From: G963923945 sp965199175
GTDB lineage: Bacteria; Pseudomonadota; Alphaproteobacteria; G963923945
Assembly: GCA_965199175.1 (NCBI GenBank)
Contig: OZ240684.1
Location: forward strand, 434,001 to 498,000
DNA length: 64,000 nucleotides
Direction of reading: 5' to 3'
Below the pieces are notes generated by a model. It had not been told where the DNA came from, searched no databases, and worked only from the letters and a program-made list of their open reading frames with translations. Both the position numbers and the translations under genes were made by a program. Below, piece after piece: positions 35,701 through 44,611 of the stretch; within the stretch, counting starts at the first letter, position 1; each line of letters begins with the position of its first letter.

Positions 35701-36096
35701 TGCCAGGACGTGCAACGCATCATCTCTCAGCGTTCCATCACCCAGAGCATTGACGTTCTGGCCCATGATGGCAGGGTCACTGCTGGCGATAACATGTGGG
35801 GGTGTTCCCGCGATGACAGCGATGGATTGAACCCCGTTGGTTTTTGTAAAAGAGCGGATCAAAACAGCAAGGTTTTGCGGATCCTGATTGAGTGACAGGC
35901 TGTGATTGATGGCCTCGACAATGACTTTAGATTGGTAATGGATATTGTGAAGTGTTGTTTCTTTCACATTATGCTGTTCTGTCTCTATCGCCATTTTGGC
36001 AATGATGAGAATGATCCCGACAAAGGGGATAAAAACCCTGGCACCGAATATCATGCGGCGCTTCCATAGGGGTTTTTTGGTCGTTGATGACAGCAT
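32704..36096 (-). CDS. Hybrid sensor histidine kinase (PAS, HisKA, two REC, HPt)
   Basis: About 1130 residues from ATG at 36096 (a GTG lies one codon earlier). Two transmembrane helices (about 20-38 and 190-210) bracket a periplasmic sensor of ~150 residues. Then come a PAS domain (about 275-400), a coiled coil (400-465), HisKA with phospho-His478 in MMSHEIRTPMNG, and HATPase_c (LINLVSNAIKFT, HDTGIGI, FGGTGLGLSI). A degenerate receiver follows (about 715-830) that keeps the fold but not the acidic pair. A full receiver has Asp909 in LMDVQMPEMDG, and an HPt domain has His1059 in AEAHTLKGSS. This is a complete BarA-like phosphorelay in one chain. No response regulator is adjacent; the output is unknown. 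Confidence 0.9.
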   Translation of the reverse strand: MLSSTTKKPLWKRRMIFGARVFIPFVGIILIIAKMAIETEQHNVKETTLHNIHYQSKVIVEAINHSLSLNQDPQNLAVLIRSFTKTNGVQSIAVIAGTPPHVIASSDPAIMGQNVNALGDGTLRDDALHVLATGQTISAFDKVHRGYLGILPTSPGEGAVEGKRSPGAVILRFDTAFMEAGITKNSRHIIGGLLIILVAFSLTTYWILQRLIFKPVNNLSTAVANTVAKRNIIPPELSENVSLLYQDNLRVLAKVTGHSFQIFEERKDYAWNMLTSLATAVFVIDHQHRVIFWNHICEALTGIKAEEVLGTSDHWKGLYKEKQPALADFVLDQSFEKAEEYYPGVRKSLLVDSVLEAENWCVLSSGDKRYMSFESGLVRDSTGQIIAAIETMRDLTDHKALQTELTQARDAALAAEQNIKTKEERLQNQLAELHDTKDHLETQSQQLVALADDLALARDAADAANRTKSEFLAMMSHEIRTPMNGVLGMIQLLLDTDLNQDQRVFAYSVKQSGESLLQIINDILDFSKLEAGMLQLEMVRTELPELIEDVVDMLSHTAHERGLEIGCLLPHPTLGTVMTDSSRLRQVLINLVSNAIKFTTQGGIEVSATIQHSSDTHLTVHFACHDTGIGIREKEQQYLFQSFTQANTSITRKFGGTGLGLSICKQIVEMMGGEIGIESNFGMGSTFWFSIPFERAATKSRRDTESAIREMESRQVLIATSNTFLATLLQTELETIGGSVWRTDKLGQLDTGTAAGPKPTKKDLLVLVDENLASLQSKSFRKETYAPITDGTIQIVLMRHRSGSMHKKTLPEGDYDESIYLPIRRRQLGELLTGKMTPSTQDTHTDQSRQPDALLTRARLLLVEDNPTNQIVAQEMLRKIGCRFQTANNGKEALEILQKNTFNMILMDVQMPEMDGIETTRKIRCLSEPLASVPIIALTAYALKRDKIRCLEAGMNDYLTKPLMFTDLQQKITTWLTKDTHSTDHIPQPAAHDDHSNAENNHTDIIDYDTLESITKTIGADKMDRLIQAYLSDLPSRCDALETAARQSDYQRLEAEAHTLKGSSSHLGVISVTKTSDAIVEACRSGKERDCLAMLADLQQHAKAARLALEKQYPKTAPVNLKPLNPGAAV

Positions 36097-36455
36097 CACT
36101 GATCGGTTGGAAAGAGGAATCGGTGTCGATACCGTTGGGGGGATAGAAAGAAAAAAGATCGCTCAGAGTCCTTTGTGACATGCAAATCCTTAACAATCGG
36201 TATGCTGCCAGGGTCGGATCTTCTGTAACGGGCATGTCTTATGCGTGGATCGGGTATTTTGATGGTCCCGGTCTGGGTCCGGGAATCCGCATTATTCAAT
36301 CTGGAAATTAAATCCGGAAATGTCCGGGACCGGGCCGGATCGTGATGGTGATAGCCAGGAAACCAAAGAGACCTTAGAATTGGCCTGTCCGGAGAGGGGC
36401 TTTTGATTGTGATCCTCTTTCCTCACGGGAAGTACAATTCTATAAAGGCATGATG
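36097..36455. other. Divergent promoter region, kinase / RND operon
   Basis: About 360 bp between the leftward hybrid kinase gene and the rightward RND operon. It shows G/C-rich inverted pieces (GGTCCCGGTCTGGGTCCGGGA near 36263-36283 and TCCGGGACCGGGCCGGA near 36329-36345) that can fold, and an AAAGG Shine-Dalgarno at 36444-36448. No gene is seen. I cannot assign an operator, though a metal-responsive regulator might be expected for the efflux operon. Confidence 0.4.
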
Positions 36456-37952
36456 ATGCGGATATTTCAGTTACCGGCAATTTCTCTTTGTGTTGTGGCG
36501 GCGGTTTCGGCCTGTAGCTTTCAGGAATATGAGCCCCATATGCCTGATATGCGGATCGGGGATGATTCGGCCGATGGGACAATGCCTTTTGAAAACGCGG
36601 ACGAAACGGGTCTTGATGACCCTGGTTTACAGGCTCTGATCGCCGGGGATGAAGGGGAACCTGGTAAGATCATGGTTTGGACTCTTGATTCTCTGACAAA
36701 AGCTGCGATTTATCTGCATCCTGATATTGTGGCGGCCAGAAGTCGGGTCGCTATTTTTGAGGCTGGCCTGGAGACAGCCGGTCAGAGTCCCAATCCGGTT
36801 ATTGGTCTGGAGCCGGAGCATCACAGTAAAAACAGTGAATTTTCTTCTTCTCCCTGGTCATGGGGATTGATTTTTGAGGTTCCGTTATCTCTGCCCTCTA
36901 AGCGGTTGGCGCGCCTGGAGGGAGCTGCTGCCCGTCTGCAAGCCGCCCGTCTGGAGGCAGCCACTGTGGTCTGGCAAGTGCGGTCCGATATGCGTGCCCG
37001 GCTGGTTGATCTTTATGCTGCACAGAGCAAGGTGGCTCTTGCCGCACAGCGCGTGGCTTTTCAGGAAGATTATCTGAAACTTTTAGAGAGATATTTGCGC
37101 CTGGGGGAAGCAACCCGCTTTGAAGTCAGTACGGCACGTTTGAATTTAAATTCAGCCAGACTGTCTTTGAAAAAGTCCCAGGGTACTCAGGAAATTTGCC
37201 AGGCTGCCCTGGCGGCACGTATCGGCATTGACTGGCGTGATATGGCGGGAAGACAGATTGATTTTACCGCCTTGCAAAAGGCCCTGAACCTGCCGCCACA
37301 ACAAGCGGTGCGTCAGCTGGGTTTACGCAATCGCCTTGATATCCGGCATTCCCTTGCTCTTTATGCGGCGGCTGATGCAGGATTGCGTCTGGAAATTGCT
37401 CAGCAATACCCGGATCTTACTCTGTCACCGGGGATATTCTGGGATCAGGGGGATTTGATCTGGCGTTTAGGAGCGGCGATGACCGCACCATTTTTTAACG
37501 TCAATCAAGGTCCGATTGCTGAGGCGCGGGCTGCACGTCAGCATGCTGGTGATCATTTTGTTGCTTTACAAGCCTCGGTTTTGGCTGATCTCAGGATTGC
37601 TTTGGTGACTCATCAGGCCGCTCTGGATACATGGAACATTGCTCAAAAGCATGTTGAGGCAAAACAGCAGAGTATCATCCGCTTGCGTGAAGATCTGGGT
37701 GATGATGCTGTTGATCGTCTCACCCTGGCCACGGCTGAGGGTGAGTTGCTCCATTTGCGTGAGGCAGGTCTGGATGCCAGACTGGCGGTGATCGAGATGT
37801 TTGGAGAAGTTGAAAACGCAGTTGAGCGGCCATTGGATGGCTCATCTTCTGACTGGATGGATGATATGAATGCTCCTGATGTAATGGGAATGATTGCAGA
37901 TGATGCAGGGCAGGGGGCTGTCCTCCCGGTTCCCGGTGAATCTGGTTATTGA
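36456..37952 (+). CDS. CzcC-like outer-membrane factor lipoprotein of RND efflux
   Basis: About 498 residues. Three ATGs stand in a row at 36450-36458; the third is best spaced from AAAGG. The signal ends in a lipobox (VAAVSACSF), so it should be lipidated. The body is a TolC/CusC-like OEP protein: LTKAAIYLHPDIVAARSRVAIFEAGLETAGQSPNPVI, the IFEVPLSLPSKR turn, long helices, and the second repeat from LRNRLDIRHSLALYAAADAGLRLEIAQQYPDLTLSPG with MTAPFFNVNQGPIAEARAA. It is the outer-membrane exit of the tripartite system with the next two genes. Its TGA stop shares a base with the next ATG, so translation is coupled. Confidence 0.88.
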   Translation: MRIFQLPAISLCVVAAVSACSFQEYEPHMPDMRIGDDSADGTMPFENADETGLDDPGLQALIAGDEGEPGKIMVWTLDSLTKAAIYLHPDIVAARSRVAIFEAGLETAGQSPNPVIGLEPEHHSKNSEFSSSPWSWGLIFEVPLSLPSKRLARLEGAAARLQAARLEAATVVWQVRSDMRARLVDLYAAQSKVALAAQRVAFQEDYLKLLERYLRLGEATRFEVSTARLNLNSARLSLKKSQGTQEICQAALAARIGIDWRDMAGRQIDFTALQKALNLPPQQAVRQLGLRNRLDIRHSLALYAAADAGLRLEIAQQYPDLTLSPGIFWDQGDLIWRLGAAMTAPFFNVNQGPIAEARAARQHAGDHFVALQASVLADLRIALVTHQAALDTWNIAQKHVEAKQQSIIRLREDLGDDAVDRLTLATAEGELLHLREAGLDARLAVIEMFGEVENAVERPLDGSSSDWMDDMNAPDVMGMIADDAGQGAVLPVPGESGY

Positions 37953-38944
37953 TGATGCGGCTTTGGGGTCTGAGTTTTTTTCTGATGGGTCTTGCCGGCG
38001 TTGTTTTCGGCTTGTTGGTGATCTACGACGTCTATCGGCCTCCCTGGTTTGATGGTGGGTTGGATGATGGACGGCAATCGGTTGATGATGCGGGTATTCA
38101 GGGTGATTTTGATGAAGATGATGATGATCATCATGAAGATAAAGATGATGACCATGAAGATGATGACCGGGTATTTGAGTCTGAATACGAAGTAGGGGTT
38201 TATCTTTCTCCGGCGGCTCAGGCGATGAGTGGTTTACGGGTTGAGACGTTATCTGAGATTGCGTTTCGCCCTGAGATCAAAGCATTTGGGCGGGTGGTGG
38301 ATATTGAGCCGATGGTTTCCTTGCGGTTGCGTTATGATAAGGCTCGTTTGGCCGGATCAAAGGCTTTGTCAGAGAATATCCGTATCCATACAGAGTTGGC
38401 ATGGGGCCGGGTTCTGGCGGCTGAGTTGCTGGATGAGAAGAGCCGGTTTCTGGAATCGGTGGCCCGGGGGAGGGAAGTGCTGATACAGGTGACCTTGCCT
38501 TTGAGTGAGACATTGGAAAAAGGCGCAGATGCGCATCTTTACCGCAACCGGGAGACCAGTCGGCCGATTGTTGCCAAATATGTTTCGCCTGCACCGCGGG
38601 TTGATCCGGCCATTCAGGGGGAGACCCATTTCTACCGGGCCACAACCCAACAGCTGCGCACAGGCATGGCGGTTGATGTGGCTGTTATTCCCTCTACTGA
38701 GCCTTTGAGCGGCATTTTTGTCCCGGAAACCGCGGTTATCTGGCGCGATGGACAGGCGTGGATTTATGTACAAACCACGGCTGAAAATTTTGAACGGATG
38801 GTGTTATCCACTGATTATAAGGCGGTGGGTGGTTGGTTTACACAGCGTCCCGACTGGGCGGGGATGGATGTGGTGGTGGTTGGTGCGCAGGTCCTGCTTT
38901 CGGAAGAATTCCGGACCCATCTTGGTGATGATGACGATGATTGA
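37952..38944 (+). CDS. Periplasmic adaptor of RND efflux, Asp/His-rich
   Basis: About 330 residues from ATG at 37952, which overlaps the previous stop by one base. An N-terminal signal or anchor (LSFFLMGLAGVVFGLLVIYDV) is followed at about 45-75 by an extreme acidic/His cluster (DFDEDDDDHHEDKDDDHEDDD), and the protein also ends GDDDDD. The fold core (VYLSPAAQAMSGLRVETL, FGRVVDIEP, FVPETAVIWRDGQAWIYVQ) is membrane-fusion-protein-like but short, with a reduced hairpin. It links the outer-membrane factor to the RND pump. The acidic/His clusters could bind divalent metal and feed it to the pump; that is inference from composition. Confidence 0.85.
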   Translation: MMRLWGLSFFLMGLAGVVFGLLVIYDVYRPPWFDGGLDDGRQSVDDAGIQGDFDEDDDDHHEDKDDDHEDDDRVFESEYEVGVYLSPAAQAMSGLRVETLSEIAFRPEIKAFGRVVDIEPMVSLRLRYDKARLAGSKALSENIRIHTELAWGRVLAAELLDEKSRFLESVARGREVLIQVTLPLSETLEKGADAHLYRNRETSRPIVAKYVSPAPRVDPAIQGETHFYRATTQQLRTGMAVDVAVIPSTEPLSGIFVPETAVIWRDGQAWIYVQTTAENFERMVLSTDYKAVGGWFTQRPDWAGMDVVVVGAQVLLSEEFRTHLGDDDDD

Positions 38945-39022
38945 TCTTTTGACTGATTGTCTCATACATCATCAGTTGGGGGCGGCTGGATCCCGGACAG
39001 ACAGCCCCCGGATAACAGAGTG

Positions 39023-42000
39023 ATGCTGGGGTCTCTGGTTGCTTTTTCGGTTCGGTACCGGCTGGTGGTGGTCACGATATCGGTGGTCTTTTTATCCTAT
39101 GGATTGTACCGGCTGGCCTATTCCGGCACCGATATCTTTCCGGAATTTGCCCCGAAATATGTTCAGATTCAAACCGAGGCTCCGGGTCTTTCTGCTGAAC
39201 AAATCGAATTGATGGTGACTCAGCCTCTGGAGGCCTCTTTTGCCGGATTGATTGGGGTTCATTCAATTTCTTCTCAATCCATTCGTGGTCTTTCGGTGAT
39301 CACCCTGGTTTTTGATGATTCGACTGACCTGCATCGCAACCGCCAGATTGTTGCTGAGCGTTTATTCTCAGTGATCGGTTTATTACCCGATGATATCGGT
39401 CCCCCGACCATTCTGCCATTGAGTTCTTCTTCAGCAACCGTAATGACGGTTGCTTTGACGTCGCCGCATTCTTCAATGATGGATTTGCGTTCTCTGGTCG
39501 ACTGGACTTTACGTCCGCGGTTGCTGGCGGTTCCTGGTGTTGCTGATGTGAATGTTTTTGGCGGTGAGGAGCAGCAATTACAGGTGCGGATTTTGCCTGA
39601 TGCTCTGCGTGTTCAGGGAATCTCAATGGATCATGTTCTGCAAGCGGTCCGGGCGGCTTATGAAATGCGCGGGGCCGGCTTTGTTGAGAATAACAATCAA
39701 CGCATTGTGCTGCGTCCTGGTGGTGGTCCGGCAACACCGCAGGATTTGGGTAATCTGGTGGTGCGCCATCGTGACGGGGTGAGTTTGCTTCTCAGTGATG
39801 TTGCGGATATTGCGTTTGCGCCGGCTCCCCGGATTAGTGCGGCTCGTGTGGGTGAGGAATCGGCGGTTTTGATGATGATTATCGGTCAATACCAGGCCAA
39901 TACCAGTACAGTGACGGCGCGACTGGAAGAGGTTTTATCTGAATTTGATGACCGGCTTGCGATTCAGGGAATTGATCTGCATCCGGCTTTGTTTCGTCCG
40001 GCCAATTACATTGAGGCGTCTGTGCGCAATATCTCCGGCCATTTATTGATTGGCGGGGCTTTTGTGATCGGGATTTTGTGTCTCTTTTTGTTTAATATGC
40101 GCACGGCATTCATTTCGGCCACCGCCATTCCTCTTTCTCTGGTTGGGGCGGCTGTTGTTTTGGCTACGTTTGGCTATAGCATGAATATTATGGTGATGGG
40201 TGGTCTGGCGATTGCCCTGGGTGAGGTGGTGGATGATGCCATTATTGATACTGAAAATGTTTTGCGCCGCTTGCGTCAAAACAGTCAGTTGAGCATTCCT
40301 GAACCGGTGCATGATGTGGTTTTTAAGGCATCTATGGAGGTGCGTGGTTCGGTTGTTTATGCCAGCTTTATCGTTATTTTGGTCTTTGTTCCTTTATTGA
40401 CATTGGGTGGTGTTGCGGGCCGTATGTTTGAGCCGCTGGGTCTGGCCTATATTTTGGCCATTCTGCTGTCCTTGTTGGTGGCTCTTACTCTGACCCCGGC
40501 ATTATGCAGCCTGATGCTGACCCGCGGTGAACTCAATACCCGTGAGCCGCCGGTTTTTCGGTTTCTCACCCCGTATTATGAAAATCTGTTACGGCTGGTT
40601 GCCGGTGGCCCGCGTCTGGCGGTTGCCTGGGCGTTGCTTCTGACTGGCGGCAGTCTGGCGGTTTTGCCGGTTTTGGAGACTGATTTTTTGCCTGAGCTTC
40701 GCGAAGGGCATTATATGATTCATACCGCATCTTTACCCGGGACATCGTTGGATGAATCAATACGTGTGGGGGGTGAAATTATCAGCAAAGTTGCGGCGAT
40801 TGAGGGGGTGCGTTCGGTTTCTCAATGGGCTGGACGTTCTGAATTGGGTGCCGACACTTTTGGGGTTCATTACAGTGAATTTGAGGTTGATCTGGAACCC
40901 CTTTCCGGGGCACAGCAACAAAGGGTCAAAGATTCGATCCGGGATATTTTGGATTCTTTTCCTGGTTTATTTACCGAACTCAATTCTTTTTTGATTGAGC
41001 GCATTGATGAGACCATTTCTGGTTATACGGCCCCGGTTGTTATCAATGTTTATGGCAATGATCTGGATGCTCTGGATGCGGCGGCGGGTCGGGTTGCATC
41101 GGTGATTGCTGAGATTGACGGGGTGTCTGATGTCCGGTTATCGGCTTCATCCGATGTGCCTTTGCTGCATATTGATGTTAAACTTGAGGAACTGGCCGAA
41201 TATGGCTTACACCCGGATGATGTTTATAAAACAATCCAGACCGCCTATGAGGGCCGGCAGATGGGTCAGATTTACCAGGGAAACCGGGCCATTCCGGTAA
41301 CGGTGATTTTAGCCGACACCCATCGGGGCGATCTGGGATCAATCAGCCAGCTGCCTCTTGCCACGGCTTCGGGTGGTCTTATTCCTTTGGATGAGGTGGC
41401 AACGATTCGGCAGGCTCCCGGGCGGTATGCTATTTTGCGCCGGGGGGGACAGCGGGTTCAGGCGGTGGTGGCGGCGTTGGATGATCGACCGCTGGGGCCG
41501 GTCTTTGCCGATATCAGGAGCCGCCTTGGTGAGGAAGGTGTTCTGCCCCCGGATGTCCATCTTGAATTCACCGGTGCCGGGGTAGAACAAGCCGAAGCAC
41601 AACGGGAACTGATCATTCATTCTTTGCTGGTTGGGGTTGGTATTTTGGTTTTGCTCTATATTGCGTTGGGAAGCCTCCGTCACACTCTGTTGGTTCTGGT
41701 CAATCTTCCTTTTGCTTTGGTTGGTGGTGTGGTGGCGGCCATCATTGATGGTGGTGTTTTATCTCTGGGGTCTTATGTCGGGTTTATCACATTATTCGGC
41801 ATCACCTTACGCAATTCGATTATGCTGGTGTCTCATTACCGTCATTTGGTTGAGCAGGAAGGAGCAGCCTGGACATTTGAAACCTCCTTACGTGGAGCCC
41901 GGGAGCGTCTGCCTTCCATCCTGATTACCGCCCTGGTGACGTCTTTGGCGATGGTCCCGATTGCGTTTGACAGTGATAATCCGGGCCGTGAGATCATGGG

Positions 42001-42112
42001 GCCGATGGCCGCCATTGTCATTGGCGGCCTGGCGTCTTCTTCGATTCTCAATCTGCTTTTGTTGCCGGGTATGATGCTCCGTTACGGGCGGTTTGGTCCT
42101 TCAGATACCTGA
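39023..42112 (+). CDS. CzcA-family heavy-metal-type RND pump
   Basis: About 1029 residues from ATG at 39023 (GTG at 39020 possible; a TTG at 38957 is less likely). A typical 12-helix RND permease with the first TM near residue 15, two large periplasmic loops (FPEFAPKYVQIQTEAPGLSAEQIE opening the first) and a TM4 region reading GGLAIALGEVVDDAIIDTENVLRRLR, where the Asp pair is the proton-relay site. The second half repeats the fold (EFTGAGVEQAEAQRELI; GFITLFGITLRNSIMLVSHYRHL). This belongs to the CzcA/CusA-like group, but the TM4 motif differs from both classic Zn/Co/Ni and Cu/Ag types, so the substrate is open. Weakly spaced T-rich hairpins after the stop (about 42160-42188) may terminate the operon. 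Confidence 0.9.
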   Translation: MLGSLVAFSVRYRLVVVTISVVFLSYGLYRLAYSGTDIFPEFAPKYVQIQTEAPGLSAEQIELMVTQPLEASFAGLIGVHSISSQSIRGLSVITLVFDDSTDLHRNRQIVAERLFSVIGLLPDDIGPPTILPLSSSSATVMTVALTSPHSSMMDLRSLVDWTLRPRLLAVPGVADVNVFGGEEQQLQVRILPDALRVQGISMDHVLQAVRAAYEMRGAGFVENNNQRIVLRPGGGPATPQDLGNLVVRHRDGVSLLLSDVADIAFAPAPRISAARVGEESAVLMMIIGQYQANTSTVTARLEEVLSEFDDRLAIQGIDLHPALFRPANYIEASVRNISGHLLIGGAFVIGILCLFLFNMRTAFISATAIPLSLVGAAVVLATFGYSMNIMVMGGLAIALGEVVDDAIIDTENVLRRLRQNSQLSIPEPVHDVVFKASMEVRGSVVYASFIVILVFVPLLTLGGVAGRMFEPLGLAYILAILLSLLVALTLTPALCSLMLTRGELNTREPPVFRFLTPYYENLLRLVAGGPRLAVAWALLLTGGSLAVLPVLETDFLPELREGHYMIHTASLPGTSLDESIRVGGEIISKVAAIEGVRSVSQWAGRSELGADTFGVHYSEFEVDLEPLSGAQQQRVKDSIRDILDSFPGLFTELNSFLIERIDETISGYTAPVVINVYGNDLDALDAAAGRVASVIAEIDGVSDVRLSASSDVPLLHIDVKLEELAEYGLHPDDVYKTIQTAYEGRQMGQIYQGNRAIPVTVILADTHRGDLGSISQLPLATASGGLIPLDEVATIRQAPGRYAILRRGGQRVQAVVAALDDRPLGPVFADIRSRLGEEGVLPPDVHLEFTGAGVEQAEAQRELIIHSLLVGVGILVLLYIALGSLRHTLLVLVNLPFALVGGVVAAIIDGGVLSLGSYVGFITLFGITLRNSIMLVSHYRHLVEQEGAAWTFETSLRGARERLPSILITALVTSLAMVPIAFDSDNPGREIMGPMAAIVIGGLASSSILNLLLLPGMMLRYGRFGPSDT

Positions 42113-42188
42113 CTCTTCAGGTAATCAGGGTGTCTCTGTAACCGGGAACAATCCCTGACACGTATCCGGATTTTTTTACGGATTTTTT

Positions 42189-43361
42189 TTACAGACCATC
42201 AAGAATGGCTTGTCGTTTGCGGTTATATTCCTCCTGGCTGATGAGACCCTTTTGGCGCAGCGCATCCAGCATAGCGATGCGCCGGGCGGCTTCATCCCGG
42301 GAGGTTGGTGCTGATACAGATCGGTTGGCCGGTGGTGGCTGTGCAGCAGCCGGGTAGCCGGGCTGATAAGCCGGCGGATAGGGGGTTGGATAGGGATAGA
42401 CTGACCCGGGCGGCAGGGCATAGCCGGGTGGTGGATAGCCAGGTGGCGGAGCATAGCCGGGTGCTGGGGCATAGCCAGGTGGCGGAGCATATCCAGGTGG
42501 CGGAGCATAGCCGGGTGGTGGGGCTGTTTGTACGCCGCCCTGTCTGCCGCCTTGTCCGCCACCGATTTGTTGTTTGAGGCTCTGAATTTCGCGGCGTAAA
42601 TCCTGGATTTCAGTGCTGGCGGCAATGTTTCTGTCGGCCCGTGAGACCGGGCCACGTTCAACCAAAGCCTGATCGGTGAAAATCATCCAGTCATTGCGCC
42701 GTCCGCCGGCTTGTCTGAACACACCGCTGCCTGGCGGGGCACTCAGCATGACCGGGCTTTTGATGCTGGCGGTCCGTGATCCCGGGACGAAAGGGTTGAT
42801 CCGCGGGTCGGGATTGCGGGCGGTCATTTCGCCATGTCCCTCTGACATGGGTCCATCACGCAGCAGAGAGCCAAAAATGATATTCAGGCGGTTATCAACA
42901 TAAAAAACCCGGGCTGAAATCACTTTATTGCCTTTGGTGCTGAAAAAACCACTGCCTTTATACCAATCCTCAATCGCGAAGGTCACATCCTGGCGTGGAC
43001 CGGCTTCGGCAAGACCTTGACTGATATAAGAACTGAGCTTTTTCAAAATATGTTCAGAAAACAGTGGCTGCAATTCCTGATTTGGTCGGGAGCGGACCAA
43101 AAGCAGACGCAAGGCACCAGAAATACGTTTCGGGCTGATTGTAACCGGTTGCTGATTGGGGGCAGGGGACCGTCCCCGTTCATCGCCCTGTGGTTGAATG
43201 CGCACAAATTGATGCTTATTTTCCCATAAGGTGACGGTATCACCACCGATCCAGTTGGCGATGCCGCATCCTCCCGCAAACAGAAAACAGGCCAGCGCGG
43301 CCATAATGCCGTAAAAACGCCCCGAGGGAATCCAACCGCGATACCGGAAAACCATCTGCAT
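42189..43361 (-). CDS. SHOCT-domain lipoprotein with PPPGYA repeats
   Basis: About 390 residues from ATG at 43361, spaced well from an AGGA; longer starts up to 43391 are possible. A lipoprotein signal ends near LFAGGCG. The folded N-terminal domain (to about 215) is unrecognised. A coiled coil (AASTEIQDLRREIQSLKQQI) is followed by about six PPPGYA-type repeats (about 285-350), whose DNA is a degenerate tandem array at 42340-42535. The last ~30 residues are a SHOCT motif (RIAMLDALRQKGLISQEEYNRKRQAIL), a short C-terminal oligomerisation element. It is probably an envelope protein. It converges on the RND operon and is not obviously part of it. Function unknown. Confidence 0.75.
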   Translation of the reverse strand: MQMVFRYRGWIPSGRFYGIMAALACFLFAGGCGIANWIGGDTVTLWENKHQFVRIQPQGDERGRSPAPNQQPVTISPKRISGALRLLLVRSRPNQELQPLFSEHILKKLSSYISQGLAEAGPRQDVTFAIEDWYKGSGFFSTKGNKVISARVFYVDNRLNIIFGSLLRDGPMSEGHGEMTARNPDPRINPFVPGSRTASIKSPVMLSAPPGSGVFRQAGGRRNDWMIFTDQALVERGPVSRADRNIAASTEIQDLRREIQSLKQQIGGGQGGRQGGVQTAPPPGYAPPPGYAPPPGYAPAPGYAPPPGYPPPGYALPPGSVYPYPTPYPPAYQPGYPAAAQPPPANRSVSAPTSRDEAARRIAMLDALRQKGLISQEEYNRKRQAILDGL

Positions 43362-43388
43362 TTTTGGTACAATCCTCATAATCACAAT

Positions 43389-43441
43389 CACTCAGTCATT
43401 AAAATGACCGGATAATCAAACACTCAGTCATTAAAATGACC
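43389..43441. promoter_or_regulatory. Two copies of a palindrome-containing 21-mer upstream of the SHOCT lipoprotein
   Basis: CACTCAGTCATTAAAATGACC occurs at 43389-43409 and again at 43421-43441, 32 bp apart (about three helical turns). Each carries the inverted repeat GTCATT-AA-AATGAC. They lie 28-80 bp upstream of the lipoprotein start on the minus strand, where an operator would be. Partial copies (ATTAAAACGACC, ATCAAAACGACC) continue to 43470, so this may equally be one of the window's stuttered spacers. Confidence 0.35.
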
Positions 43442-43738
43442 AGAAATTAAAACGACCAGATCATCAAAACGACCAGCCAGGTCCTCAAAACCCTGCCTTA
43501 AGGGAATTTATACCCCAAATTTCCGGGGTGAACCATATGGTTTGATCATGCTTGTTTTTATATAACCGATGGTATGGCTGATCCGGCTGGTGGCGTCAAG
43601 TCGTGGTTATCAAGGCCATGCCGGATCAATCGATGATTCGGTGAGAATCAATATGATGGGCATAAACACCGTGAGGATAAACACCGTGAGGATAAAATTG
43701 CTGACAGATTTTACGTGCAGATCTGGGGGATAAACAGA
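43442..43738. other. Spacer before metallophosphoesterase
   Basis: About 300 bp with no gene. The start holds degraded AAAACGACCAG repeats. Near 43670-43696 is a perfect tandem duplication of 15 bp (ATAAACACCGTGAGG twice). A GGGGGA Shine-Dalgarno for the next gene is at about 43725-43731. The promoter is not callable. Confidence 0.45.
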
Positions 43739-44611
43739 ATGCGTCTGTTGATCGCTATTGTTTTATTGGCCGGGGCAGCCGGCGCGTATTTATTGTATGC
43801 GATATTTGAAAATCTGCGGACCCAGCGTCATGATATCTCCATATCCATAACAGACCCGGACGTTGCTCCAACCACGCTTTCAGTGGCCGTTATCGGGGAT
43901 ATTCATTTATCCGGTGACCGTGAGTCGCTGGATGCGTTTCGTGGGTTGCTGCTGGAGGTGAAGAATGCCCGGCCCGATTTGGTGGCTTTTGTCGGAGACT
44001 ACATAGACCATTCCATCGTTACCTTTATCATTGATTTGATTAAAGGCCATGATCGCCATTCCAGGGATGCGGCTTTATCGGCACAGCGCGAAAATATCAT
44101 CAACGCATTAAAGCTGGTAGATCCGCTGCCGCGGGTGGTGGTTCTGGGGAATCATGAAACATTATCGGATGCCGGGCAATGGCTGGTTGCTTTTGACCGT
44201 CTGGCTGTTGATGTTTTAGAAAATTCGGTTGATGTGATAAAAATTGGTGCGGATTTCATCTGTATCCGTGGGCTTGGTGATTCGCATACCAACCGGTTTC
44301 GTTATATCGACTTTCCCTCAGAATGTGATGGTTTGCCCAAATTAACCATAACCCATGATCCCGCCGGTGCATTTGACAACCGTATGACCGGGCTTGTCAT
44401 ATCTGGCCATACCCATTGTGGTCAGATTCGGTTTCCCTTGATTGGTCCTTTATGGGTTCCCTCTAAGGCGCCTCAATCAGCCCATTGTGGACTGTATCAG
44501 GATAGCAAAAAGATGGTGTTTGTAACCAGCGGGGTTGGAACCAGTATTCTGCCGGTGCGGTTGGGTGCGCCGTCACAATGGGATATGCTGCATCTGAGTT
44601 GGAATCCATGA
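43739..44611 (+). CDS. Membrane-anchored calcineurin-like metallophosphoesterase
   Basis: About 290 residues from ATG at 43739, with GGGGGA eight bases upstream. An N-terminal helix (LLIAIVLLAGAAGAYLLYAIF) anchors it in the inner membrane, and the catalytic domain is probably periplasmic. The five metallophosphoesterase motifs are readable: GDIHL, GDYIDH, GNHE, ITHDP (in place of the usual H-x-P context) and SGHTHCGQIRFP. This resembles the YaeI/YkuE group, which act on phosphodiesters or phospholipid-like substrates; the actual substrate is unknown. The nearest downstream gene is in the IS element, so it has no operon partner. Confidence 0.85.
   Translation: MRLLIAIVLLAGAAGAYLLYAIFENLRTQRHDISISITDPDVAPTTLSVAVIGDIHLSGDRESLDAFRGLLLEVKNARPDLVAFVGDYIDHSIVTFIIDLIKGHDRHSRDAALSAQRENIINALKLVDPLPRVVVLGNHETLSDAGQWLVAFDRLAVDVLENSVDVIKIGADFICIRGLGDSHTNRFRYIDFPSECDGLPKLTITHDPAGAFDNRMTGLVISGHTHCGQIRFPLIGPLWVPSKAPQSAHCGLYQDSKKMVFVTSGVGTSILPVRLGAPSQWDMLHLSWNP

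Noticed and set aside
35969..36235. Minus-strand frame of 88 codons at the start of the hybrid kinase gene
   Set aside because: Overlaps the well-supported kinase start in another frame; no start signal or family.
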